A DNA stretch of 6,446 nt from an uncultured Chryseolinea sp. (lineage in GTDB: Bacteria > Bacteroidota > Bacteroidia > Cytophagales > Cyclobacteriaceae): assembly GCA_946478915.1 (NCBI GenBank), contig CAMLER010000302.1, positions 1 to 6,446 on the forward strand, given 5' to 3'. Within the stretch, counting starts at the first letter, position 1. Each line of letters opens with the position of its first letter. Positions 1-5,818 of the stretch are shown here, in pieces. A program made the position numbers and the translations under genes. The notes under the pieces were generated by a model that saw nothing but the letters and a program-made list of their open reading frames with translations, searched no databases and was not told the DNA's origin.

Positions 1-520
1 GCTCGAATGTCTTTCCTACCTGGATGGCGCTCGTGCGTTCTGGGGTAGGTAGTCTGTTTGCTGCTGTGTATTCTTGTTTAAGTAGCCTATCCGTTACCAA
101 TGGAATTGATTCATCTGCATCTTGTGTAGGGTTTGAGGTGTCTGTGCAGGCATCGTTTTGTCCGTCAACCCTACGATCCCTGTCGCTTGCAGATATGTCA
201 GCAATACCAACATCAACCACTGAATACACTTTCAATGGTTCATTGTTGGTTAAAAAAATCGTTAGCAAAATGAGAGTGGCTGCAATCCAATAGCTGCTTG
301 TCGAGTGCTTATGCGATGCGGGAGTGGGTGAAATGTTTTGAGCTGGCAATTGAACTTCAATATTTCGCCAAACGTCATTAATATCGAGCTCATTAGAAAT
401 TTCAACCCATGTGTCATCAATATCCAGAACATTAGAAATAGAATTCCAAGCACCCTCCGGTGCCGGCTCGTTTAAAGACTCGAGCCATTTCTTGTAATTT
501 AATGACCACGTGCCTCCCAT
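1..520 (-). CDS. Membrane anti-sigma factor (partial, C-terminus off the left edge)
   Basis: The frame stays open from ATG at 520 to the window edge: 173 codons, with the 3' end missing. The N-terminal ~76 residues are hydrophilic and should be cytoplasmic. They carry tryptophans at exactly 13-residue spacing (W12, W25, W38, W51), with a W-x-x-I-x-x-x-L-D-I-x-D unit repeated from W25. One short transmembrane segment follows at about residues 77-90 (YWIAATLILLTIFL). The rest, from about 91, is polar, rich in D, T and S, and would be periplasmic. No zinc-binding HxxxCxxC motif is visible, so it is not a ZAS-type anti-sigma. The start lies 3 bases after the stop of the ECF sigma gene, the classic partner arrangement. 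By family analogy it holds the sigma factor at the membrane until an envelope signal releases it. The role rests on topology and context; no named domain is certain. Confidence 0.8.
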   Translation of the reverse strand, partial: MGGTWSLNYKKWLESLNEPAPEGAWNSISNVLDIDDTWVEISNELDINDVWRNIEVQLPAQNISPTPASHKHSTSSYWIAATLILLTIFLTNNEPLKVYSVVDVGIADISASDRDRRVDGQNDACTDTSNPTQDADESIPLVTDRLLKQEYTAANRLPTPERTSAIQVGKTFE

Positions 521-523
521 ATA

Positions 524-1066
524 TTAAGTAACCGGTGACAGCCATTCCTGCAATAATGAACGAGCACGGTTAAATTGAGATTTTGACGTACCCTCGGATA
601 TATTTAGTTTTCCTGCTATCTCCTTATGTGAATATCCTTCAACAGCAAACATGTGAAATACCAACCTGGCTCCTTCAGGTAATCTCTTGATATGCATCAA
701 CACAAAGTCCGTGTTGAACTTTTTGTTTTCATCATCAGGTATCAAAGCAACTTCGCTCAATTTTTCGTTGACGTCTTCGAAATACCGCAATCGTTTTTGT
801 CGTCTGTAATAATCGATTGCGGTATTGGTTACAATTCGTCGAATCCAGCCTTCGAGCGACTTCTCGGGATTAAAATCCTGGATGCTCTTAAAAACTTTAA
901 TGAATGATTCCTGTAAAATATCCTTGGCGGCATCCCGATCAGCTGCATACGACAAACAAATGTGATACATCTTCGAAGCGTGATTCCTGTATAATGTTTC
1001 CTGAGCTTGTCTATTGTTTTCAAGACAGCCTTTAACCAGATCAAGGTCAGGAACGGTTACACTCAT
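524..1066 (-). CDS. ECF-family RNA polymerase sigma-70 factor
   Basis: A complete 180-residue protein of normal ECF length. Region sigma-2 spans about residues 22-95. It includes the segment with D49-I-L-Q-E-S-F (core RNA polymerase binding and -10 recognition) and the basic R-R-I-V-T-N-T-A-I-D-Y-Y-R-R-Q-K-R stretch at 76-92. Region sigma-4 spans about 122-175. It begins with LPEGARLVFHMF, and its helix-turn-helix, YSHKEIAGKLNISEGTSKSQ, recognises the -35 element. There is no sigma-3 domain and no extra C-terminal domain. The start ATG overlaps the TGA of the upstream lipoprotein gene as ATGA, which suggests translational coupling. The anti-sigma gene follows after 3 bases. It likely directs RNA polymerase to a small envelope-related regulon and probably to its own operon (inference). 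The family is certain; the regulon cannot be read from here. Confidence 0.96.
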   Translation of the reverse strand: MSVTVPDLDLVKGCLENNRQAQETLYRNHASKMYHICLSYAADRDAAKDILQESFIKVFKSIQDFNPEKSLEGWIRRIVTNTAIDYYRRQKRLRYFEDVNEKLSEVALIPDDENKKFNTDFVLMHIKRLPEGARLVFHMFAVEGYSHKEIAGKLNISEGTSKSQFNRARSLLQEWLSPVT

Positions 1067-1830
1067 TGGTTTTCAATATTAAGCGTCATTGATCCCTGAA
1101 CGCGTCCAACAAGCTGATCATATATGGAACCGTTATATTCACTGCTAATGAAAACCGCCTCCTCATTATCTAATGGAAAAGTGGTTGCCGATTCTATCAT
1201 CTCTGGAGTGATCGAAGTAAACCAATATGCCGGGTCTATACTGATCGTTGCAAAAGATGGAGTCTCCTTCTTAAGTACGACTGTCGAAGTACCATCCTGA
1301 CGCGCATCCAGTGCAAGCCTCCGTATGTCGTCGTTCATTGAAATGACGACCGGAAAATCTTTAGCTCCAGAAGAATACCTTGCAACGATCAAAATACCCG
1401 GCTTCGCCTTCTGAACATATTCTGCCAAGTCTGCAGTTTCATCGTCGTCATCAGCATCATGCTCGAATTCATATTCCTCTTCGACAATAGATAAGTAGAA
1501 TACAAGTGTTTCATACACCCCTTGGGGGATTTGAAGAGTCATTGATCTTACGCCAGAATCAGAAAATGGAAAATGTCCAGTCTCCAAATCAAAGTCCCTT
1601 GAAAAGAACATATCATTTTCATTGGTTCTCCGTCCACCAATATCCAATTTTGAAAGGTTCAAATCGAATCGTTCTATCGATAGCAACCCATCCATCGTAG
1701 TCTGAGTATTTGTAGTAAACAGGCATTCAACCGTTGCCGGTTGTGTAAGTTCATCCTTGTCACATGACTGTAAGAGCCATTGCATTGACAGCACGCCACA
1801 AAGCACAGTCAGGTTCAATATCCTTTTCAT
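1063..1830 (-). CDS. Beta-rich lipoprotein of unknown function, first long gene of the sigma operon
   Basis: A 255-residue protein from ATG 1830. A TTG start at 1881 would add 17 residues ahead of the signal peptide and was rejected. The signal peptide MKRILNLTVLCGVLSMQWLL ends in a lipobox L20-Q-S-C23, giving a lipidated N-terminus. The next residues, D-K-D-E, resemble the Lys/acidic export signal described for surface lipoproteins of Bacteroidota, so cell-surface exposure is possible (inference). The body has alternating strand-like segments: LSIERFDLNLSKLDIGGRR near 50-68, MTLQIPQGVYETLVFYLSI near 97-115, and later strands near 145-165 and 183-198. A very acidic stretch lies at about 117-134, including four aspartates in a row. 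The beta-sandwich look faintly recalls DUF4382-type proteins, but I do not recognise the family securely. It is 4 bases overlapped with the ECF sigma gene, so it could be a sensor, a regulator of the anti-sigma, or simply cargo. Confidence 0.85.
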   Translation of the reverse strand: MKRILNLTVLCGVLSMQWLLQSCDKDELTQPATVECLFTTNTQTTMDGLLSIERFDLNLSKLDIGGRRTNENDMFFSRDFDLETGHFPFSDSGVRSMTLQIPQGVYETLVFYLSIVEEEYEFEHDADDDDETADLAEYVQKAKPGILIVARYSSGAKDFPVVISMNDDIRRLALDARQDGTSTVVLKKETPSFATISIDPAYWFTSITPEMIESATTFPLDNEEAVFISSEYNGSIYDQLVGRVQGSMTLNIENQ

Positions 1831-1919
1831 TATTGTAGAGTTGGCACTTTTTTGCAGGAGCAAGACGAAATTAACATCCAAAAGGTTGGAACAAGAAAAA
1901 TTAAATTCACTCGCGTCAT
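1830..1919 (-). CDS. Candidate 29-residue small lipoprotein or leader ORF, stop overlapping the next start (TAATG)
   Basis: ATG at 1919 opens 29 codons ending in TAA at 1832-1830. The last A of that stop is the A of the downstream lipoprotein's ATG. The peptide reads like a minimal lipoprotein: R3 as a positive n-region, a hydrophobic core VNLIFLVPTFWML, a lipobox I17-S-S-C20, then a mature tail of only ten residues, CSCKKVPTLQ. The same frame is open further upstream to an ATG at 1994 (54 residues) and a GTG at 2003, but the longer N-terminus does not suit a signal peptide. The TAATG overlap is a typical coupling arrangement. It could be a real small lipoprotein, a translated leader controlling the operon, or a chance ORF in AT-rich DNA. 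No family is recognised, and there is no Shine-Dalgarno sequence, as is usual in Bacteroidota. Confidence 0.35.
   Translation of the reverse strand: MTRVNLIFLVPTFWMLISSCSCKKVPTLQ
1866..1895 (-). promoter_or_regulatory. Weak Bacteroidota-type promoter candidate for the lipoprotein-sigma-anti-sigma operon
   Basis: On the minus strand CTTG (1895-1892) is followed after 18 bases by TAATTTCG (1873-1866). This is close to the Bacteroidota pattern TTTG, about 19-21 bases, TAnnTTTG. Transcription would start near 1859, giving a ~30-base leader to ATG 1830. If this is the main promoter, the small ORF starting at 1919 would not be on the transcript. A competing, poorer match is TTTG (2037-2034), 21 bases, then TAATGTTA (2012-2005), which would include it. 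Both are pattern matches only. Confidence 0.2.
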
Positions 1920-2019
1920 ATTGAGGCTACCCAGAAACTTAGCAATTGATAACCCTTCCATCCGAAATTGTTGAACGATACACTTGCGTTTCATCTTTGT
2001 CACTTAACATTATTTTCGG

Positions 2020-2135
2020 ATATGTTCAATTTTCAAAAGGGTCTTGAATTATCAAGTCCAATGCATTGCGAGCCCGATATTCTCCGTCGTGCATAATTTG
2101 ATGCATCATAAAAATTGTTAACGTATTGAACATAT
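2020..2135. repeat. 116-base palindrome-rich element bounded by a perfect 11-base inverted repeat
   Basis: ATATGTTCAAT at 2020-2030 is the exact reverse complement of ATTGAACATAT at 2125-2135. Between these arms lie CTTGA/TCAAG (2043-2047 and 2052-2056), the 10-base palindrome CAATGCATTG (2059-2068), TGCAT/ATGCA (2090-2094 and 2101-2105) and the 8-base palindrome GATGCATC (2100-2107). As RNA from either strand this could fold into a closing stem with internal hairpins. As DNA it could be a cluster of operators or a degenerate miniature element. No flanking target-site duplication is visible, and no second copy was noticed in the window. It sits just downstream of the propeller lipoprotein gene and upstream of the sigma operon. 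Confidence 0.45.
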
Positions 2136-2142
2136 GTGGTTA

Positions 2143-3024
2143 CTATTTTACTTGACGCGAATAAAAATACAGGTAGGATGGTTTTTTCTTCTTTTTTTCA
2201 CTGAGTGTATAAAATCCGGATCCATCTATTGCCCAGGCTATCGCTTCACCTTGCGGTTCTTGTTCATAGGGAATTTGGCTTGGTGAATTCTTTAACAAAG
2301 AGGTTACCAGTTCATCGCGCTGGTTTCTCCAAAAATATATATGCTCATAATTCTTTATAACAACGTCACCGGTCGCAGGGAGAAGATCTGCAGAAACGAT
2401 TTCACTAAATGGAAGTGAAAGTTTCTTAGCCGCAGTCAATGTATCACTATTCGGCTGAGGGAATTTTAGCTCATATAACCAAACAGGCATTTCCCTCTTT
2501 GAAATAATATAAACGTTTTTGGATTTGGTATCGACAAAAAGTGATTCGGTATCTTTTGCACCGTCTTCCAGCTCAAAAACAATTGTTTCGAAAGCAGAAA
2601 TTGAAATGTTATCGGCTGAGTCTACAACTGGTTCAGGAAATCGGTAAATATATTTATAGGAGTAAAGTGCATCATTGTCACCAATGTCGCCTACGTATAT
2701 ATAACTCTTAGCTGTATCCGGTCCAGGTCCAACTGTAATATCTTCCCAGTCGCGGTTTTCAATTCCTGATAGCGAAACTGTGAGCCTGATATTTAAATCC
2801 TTATCTACGAGGTAAATCTCAGCCTCATTACCACTGTCGTTGTGTGTCCAAAGTAAACCCGGATTTTCTTTGCTCGCCGCGAGGCCAGACGACTCTTTAA
2901 GTTTCTTATTTGTTAGTTCGGAAAGCTGCTGACCCCTTCCGAAAGTTGTGTCAGTATCAATCGATTGTTGACCGCAGGATGCTATCACGGCTGTCACGAA
3001 TAGCGCTGTAATGTTAAGCTTCAT
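2143..3024 (-). CDS. Predicted beta-propeller lipoprotein
   Basis: A 293-residue protein from ATG 3024; the in-frame ATG at 3036 only adds MIPH before the signal peptide. The signal MKLNITALFVTAVIAS ends in a lipobox I14-A-S-C17, so it is lipid-anchored in the envelope. Conserved-looking motifs are SSGLAAS (45-51), WTHNDSGN (59-66), RDWEDI (91-96), YVGDIGDN (110-117), KDTESLFVD (157-165), VYIISKRE (171-178) and PQGEAIAW (257-264). These repeated beta segments with D/E/N clusters resemble a family of uncharacterised propeller proteins distantly like esterase-like/phytase-type or NHL propellers. The acidic clusters could bind metal. The C-terminus has a run of five lysines (277-281). No enzyme activity can be assigned. 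It is divergent from the response regulator gene and codirectional with, but 312 bases from, the sigma operon. Confidence 0.85.
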   Translation of the reverse strand: MKLNITALFVTAVIASCGQQSIDTDTTFGRGQQLSELTNKKLKESSGLAASKENPGLLWTHNDSGNEAEIYLVDKDLNIRLTVSLSGIENRDWEDITVGPGPDTAKSYIYVGDIGDNDALYSYKYIYRFPEPVVDSADNISISAFETIVFELEDGAKDTESLFVDTKSKNVYIISKREMPVWLYELKFPQPNSDTLTAAKKLSLPFSEIVSADLLPATGDVVIKNYEHIYFWRNQRDELVTSLLKNSPSQIPYEQEPQGEAIAWAIDGSGFYTLSEKKKKKPSYLYFYSRQVK

Positions 3025-3037
3025 ATGGGGAATCATT

Positions 3038-3056
3038 TTGGATCAAATCAATCCAA
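3038..3056. promoter_or_regulatory. Perfect inverted repeat in the divergent spacer, possible operator
   Basis: TTGGAT (3038-3043) and ATCCAA (3051-3056) form a 6-7-6 perfect inverted repeat, 13 bases upstream of the propeller lipoprotein start. Nearby, AATCATTTTGG (3031-3041) and AATCATTTGGG (3066-3076) form an imperfect direct repeat about 35 bases apart. In mRNA the inverted repeat would be a small leader hairpin; in DNA it could bind a dimeric regulator. There is no direct evidence for either. Confidence 0.3.
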
Positions 3057-3186
3057 TAAATCTGAAATCATTTGGGAAAACTCCTTCTCAAAAAAAATGC
3101 ATGATCAGGCGGTGCCCTTCGAATAACCGACAACGGAATACCGCTTCCCAAATCTTTCCAGAATCCTTGCCGAACTTACAACTGTT

Positions 3187-3202
3187 TTTAGTCTAAATTA
3201 GT
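3187..3202. promoter_or_regulatory. Overlapping palindromes and 10-base-spaced TTAGT repeat just upstream of the response regulator
   Basis: TTTAG-T-CTAAA (3187-3197) overlaps CTAA-A-TTAG (3193-3201). TTAGT occurs at 3188-3192 and again at 3198-3202, one helical turn apart, as OmpR-type dimers often prefer. TAAATTAG at 3194-3201 is also one mismatch from TAnnTTTG, so the site could be a -7 element or an autoregulatory operator. The region is AT-rich, and chance is a real alternative. Confidence 0.2.
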
Positions 3203-3216
3203 TGGAACATTGCGTC

Positions 3217-3894
3217 ATGAAGATATTAGTTATAGAAGATGAACCTGATATGAGAAATGTCATTGTTGCATCTCTGAAAAAGGAAATGTTCTTGGTGGAG
3301 ACCGCCCATGACTTTATGTCGGCACAGGAAAAATTGAACTTGTATGATTACGATTGTATCCTTCTGGACATTATGTTACCCGGAGGCAGCGGACTTACAA
3401 TTTTGGAAGAGCTTAGAATGGTCAAAAAACAAAAAAATGTTATTGTGATCTCAGCTAAGAATTCCGTTGACGATAAAGTAAAGGGTCTTAATCTTGGCGC
3501 GGACGATTATCTTGCCAAGCCATTTCACCTTGCTGAGCTGACCGCACGTGTAAAGTCACTTATTAGAAGAAAAACACTTGATGGTCAAAACAACATTGAT
3601 GTCAAAAATATCAGCATCAATCTTGATGATCGTGTTGTTTCTATCGATGGAGAAATCGTTGCACTAAACCGGAAGGAATTTGACATACTGGCTTACTTCG
3701 TCTCAAACAAAAACCGGTTGATAAACAAAACTGCTCTTGCGGAACACATTTGGGGTGACAATATTGATCAGGCCGATGATTTTGAATTTATCTATTCTCA
3801 AATTAAGAATCTTCGGAAAAAACTGAAGGACGCAGGGGCGGATATCCAGATTCAGGCAGTTTATGGTTTGGGTTATAAATTCGTTGTCTCTTGA
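3217..3894 (+). CDS. OmpR/PhoB-family two-component response regulator
   Basis: A 225-residue transcription factor from ATG 3217. A TTG at 3202 would add five residues and was rejected, because the receiver domain canonically begins MKILVIEDEPD. The receiver domain spans about 1-115: acidic pocket E7-D8, phosphoacceptor D51 in LLDIMLPG, switch residue S79, and conserved K101-P102 in LAKPF. The C-terminal winged-helix DNA-binding domain spans about 128-224. It contains LNRKEFDILAYF, then ALAEHIWGDN, the recognition-helix region FEFIYSQIKNLRKKL, and the terminal hairpin VYGLGYKFVV. All catalytic residues are present. It overlaps the kinase gene by 4 bases, so the two are translationally coupled and cognate. 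The signal and target genes are not readable; the downstream PepSY-like gene is a candidate target. Confidence 0.97.
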   Translation: MKILVIEDEPDMRNVIVASLKKEMFLVETAHDFMSAQEKLNLYDYDCILLDIMLPGGSGLTILEELRMVKKQKNVIVISAKNSVDDKVKGLNLGADDYLAKPFHLAELTARVKSLIRRKTLDGQNNIDVKNISINLDDRVVSIDGEIVALNRKEFDILAYFVSNKNRLINKTALAEHIWGDNIDQADDFEFIYSQIKNLRKKLKDAGADIQIQAVYGLGYKFVVS

Positions 3895-5168
3895 AATTAA
3901 TCAACCATACACTTACTTATTTGTCAATTGCATTCTTTTTTGTGATCGGTATATGGGCACTCATATTTTATTTCAACATGCTCGATGAAATTTATGATAG
4001 CATCGACGACGGACTTGAAAACTCAAAAATACTGATCATTCAAAATGTCGAGTCCGACACGGCTCTCATTCGCAGGACAAGTTTCAAAGAAAGCAATTAC
4101 GAAATTAGAGAGGTTTCTCCTGAACGGGCAATGTCGGTTCGTGATATCTATTTGGATTCGACGCTCTATATGATCAATGAAAGGGACTATGAGCCTGTAC
4201 GAATTCTAAAATCAGGTTTCCGTTTGCAGAACGGTAAATACTATGAACTACATATTTTTTCCTCCATGGTGGAGGAAGATGATCTGATTGAAGACTTGCT
4301 TTATTCCCTGATATGGCTTTATACCATACTTCTTGCAAGTGTTTTATTGATCAATAATGTGTTGTTAAAAAAAATATGGGGGCCTTTTTTTCAAATACTT
4401 GAACGCCTAAAAAATTTTTCGATTGAGTCCCCGCAGGAACTCGCTAGTCCGAAAACAAAGGTATACGAGTTTAAAATGCTAGATGATTCCGTAACAACAA
4501 TGGTCAATCGCACGCGAGCTGCGTTCACAGGTCAAAAGCAATTTATTGAAAACGCGTCTCATGAATTACAAACGCCTTTGGCGATAAGTATCAATAAACT
4601 TGAATTGTTGGCCGAGAAAGATACAACGACAGAGGCGCAGGCCGAAGAAATAAGCTCAGTTATACAAGCATTGGAACGGGCAACTAAACTTAACAAAACG
4701 TTGCTTCTGCTGTCTCGCATAGAGAACAGACAATTTTCCGATCGGTCATCAGTCGATATGACTGAATTGACAAGGAAAATGATTTCCGAATTATCCGATT
4801 TGGCGGAATTCAAATCAGTTAGCATCTCTTTGATGGATGAAGCATCATTAACATGCGAGATGAATCCCGAACTGGCGTCCATTATGCTATCAAATCTTAT
4901 TAAGAACGGAATCATTCACAATCATCAAGGCGGGACGGTTGCAGTGCGTATTTCTTCATCCAGTATCGTGATTGAAAATACGGGCGATTCAACAGCGCTT
5001 GATGAATCGCAAATTTTCAAACGATTTTATAAGAATAGCGCTCTGAATACGTCGACAGGATTGGGGCTTTCCATTGTAAAATCTATTGCGGAACTATACG
5101 GGTTTAAGTTGTATTATCAATATAATGGCAAACATGCATTCACTATGGAAGTGCCCGGTGATTCGTGA
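3891..5168 (+). CDS. Membrane sensor histidine kinase, partner of the upstream response regulator
   Basis: A 425-residue kinase starting at TTG 3891, which overlaps the regulator's TGA as TTGA. This start is needed to keep the first membrane helix; the next ATG (residue 30) would delete it. Transmembrane helices lie at about 9-29 and 137-159, flanking a ~105-residue periplasmic sensor domain of no recognised family. A HAMP-like linker follows (160-215). The dimerisation domain has an intact H-box with H224 in the stretch NASHELQTPLA. The ATPase domain has an N-box N335-L-I-K-N339, a G1 box ENTGD (362-366) with N where many kinases have D, an F-box IFKRFYKN, and a G2 box G390-L-G392-L. The G1 variant is common among Bacteroidota kinases, so activity is expected. 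It resembles QseC/CusS-type architecture only in outline. Confidence 0.95.
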   Translation: MKLINHTLTYLSIAFFFVIGIWALIFYFNMLDEIYDSIDDGLENSKILIIQNVESDTALIRRTSFKESNYEIREVSPERAMSVRDIYLDSTLYMINERDYEPVRILKSGFRLQNGKYYELHIFSSMVEEDDLIEDLLYSLIWLYTILLASVLLINNVLLKKIWGPFFQILERLKNFSIESPQELASPKTKVYEFKMLDDSVTTMVNRTRAAFTGQKQFIENASHELQTPLAISINKLELLAEKDTTTEAQAEEISSVIQALERATKLNKTLLLLSRIENRQFSDRSSVDMTELTRKMISELSDLAEFKSVSISLMDEASLTCEMNPELASIMLSNLIKNGIIHNHQGGTVAVRISSSSIVIENTGDSTALDESQIFKRFYKNSALNTSTGLGLSIVKSIAELYGFKLYYQYNGKHAFTMEVPGDS

Positions 5169-5284
5169 TGTTCTGATCTGGATATATGAGGAATAAGGGC
5201 AGCGTACAAACTTGATTCTGCCTTCTTGATTCGTTGCTGCAAACAAGAAACACAAAAAAATTAACACCACGAGTGTCATTCCAA

Positions 5285-5313
5285 ATTGTTTCCCGAATTG
5301 CTTTTTATCATTG
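5285..5313 (+). promoter_or_regulatory. Weak promoter candidate for the PepSY-like gene
   Basis: ATTG (5285-5288) is followed by 17 bases and TATCATTG (5306-5313), one mismatch from TAnnTTTG. Transcription would begin near 5320, giving a ~25-base leader. The 177-base gap after the kinase makes a separate promoter reasonable, but the spacer is shorter than usual. A 7-base stem with one G-U pair (5196-5202 with 5218-5224) lies earlier in the gap and lacks a U-run, so it is not a convincing terminator. Confidence 0.22.
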
Positions 5314-5345
5314 TAAGAAAATTACACACATTAAAACTGAAAATC

Positions 5346-5783
5346 ATGAAAACATGGATGGTAATTATTTTGGGATTGGGGGTTGTTTCATTGTCTAAAG
5401 CACAGGATTTAAAACAAGATCAGGTCCCGTCAGTGGTCCTGAATGCATTTCAAACAAAGTATCCTAAAGCAACCGATGTTGAGTGGGAGTTGAACGGTGA
5501 ACTTTACGAAGTTGACTTTGAAATAGGTAGAACTGACTACGACGTATGGATCGACAAAAGCGGTACTATCAAGAAACAAAAGGAAGATTTTCCTAAGGGA
5601 CAACTTCCCGCCGCTGTAACTGGAAAAATCCAAAGCGAGTTTAAGGATTATCAGATCGATGATGTTGACAGGATTGAAGAAAATGGCAAAGTCTATTTCC
5701 TGGTTGACCTCGATGGCAAAGCTGATGATCGTGAATTATTATTCTCCGAAAATGGTACAGTGGAAAATAACAGTGTTGATTAA
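5346..5783 (+). CDS. Secreted PepSY-like (DUF2874-type) two-repeat protein
   Basis: A 145-residue protein from ATG 5346. A TTG at 5286 would place 20 residues ahead of the signal peptide and was rejected. A Sec signal peptide MKTWMVIILGLGVVSLSKA with likely cleavage before Q20 sends it to the periplasm; there is no lipobox cysteine. Two PepSY-like repeats follow. Residues 27-82 start VPSVVLNAFQTKYPKATDVEWE and end YDVWIDKSGTI. Residues 87-139 start LPAAVTGKIQSEFKDY and end RELLFSENGTV. Each is one helix plus a beta-sheet with a W/Y-rich strand, as in Bacteroidota PepSY-like (beta-lactamase-inhibitor-like) proteins. The molecular role of this family is unknown. It follows a two-component system codirectionally and ends at a strong terminator, which fits a regulated periplasmic target or a modulator of the kinase sensor domain (inference). 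Confidence 0.9.
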   Translation: MKTWMVIILGLGVVSLSKAQDLKQDQVPSVVLNAFQTKYPKATDVEWELNGELYEVDFEIGRTDYDVWIDKSGTIKKQKEDFPKGQLPAAVTGKIQSEFKDYQIDDVDRIEENGKVYFLVDLDGKADDRELLFSENGTVENNSVD

Positions 5784-5818
5784 GTTATATTCACTCGTTG
5801 CCTTCGGCAGATTATGTT

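Larger units (their letters stand above)
1831..2142. other. 312-base spacer between two minus-strand lipoprotein genes
   Basis: No long gene lies here. The 1831-2003 part carries the candidate small lipoprotein ORF on the minus strand and its possible upstream extension. The 2020-2135 part is dense in palindromes and is listed separately. No intrinsic terminator with a GC-rich stem and U-run is visible after the propeller lipoprotein gene that ends at 2143, so read-through into the sigma operon cannot be excluded. Confidence 0.6.

Noticed and set aside
1831..1881. TTG-initiated 17-residue N-terminal extension of the sigma-operon lipoprotein
   Set aside because: ATG 1830 directly begins a proper lipoprotein signal peptide; the extension would bury it and precludes a normal n-region.
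2020..2135. Complete insertion sequence or transposon remnant
   Set aside because: No transposase fragment and no flanking target-site duplication were found; kept only as a palindrome-rich repeat of unknown nature.
2180..2203. T-rich run in the propeller lipoprotein gene as a possible frameshift or slippage site
   Set aside because: It encodes a short lysine run near the C-terminus, and the frame is intact on both sides with conserved-looking sequence after it.
3011..3196. Plus-strand 61-codon ORF in the divergent spacer upstream of the response regulator
   Set aside because: It begins inside the propeller lipoprotein's signal-peptide codons on the other strand, has no domain-like pattern, and covers the region expected to hold promoters.
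5196..5224. Hairpin AGGGCAG/CTGCCTT after the kinase gene as a terminator
   Set aside because: The stem is only 7 pairs with one G-U, the loop is 15 bases, and no T-run follows.
5094..5279. Minus-strand 61-codon ORF with a signal-peptide-like N-terminus (MTLVVLIFLCFLFAATNQ)
   Set aside because: Its 3' 75 bases are antisense to the conserved kinase C-terminus, the hydrophobic start is the complement of an A-rich stretch, and the rest resembles no family. Most likely a chance frame.
5286..5345. TTG-initiated 20-residue extension of the PepSY-like protein
   Set aside because: ATG 5346 directly begins a clean Sec signal peptide; the extension region is better read as promoter and leader.
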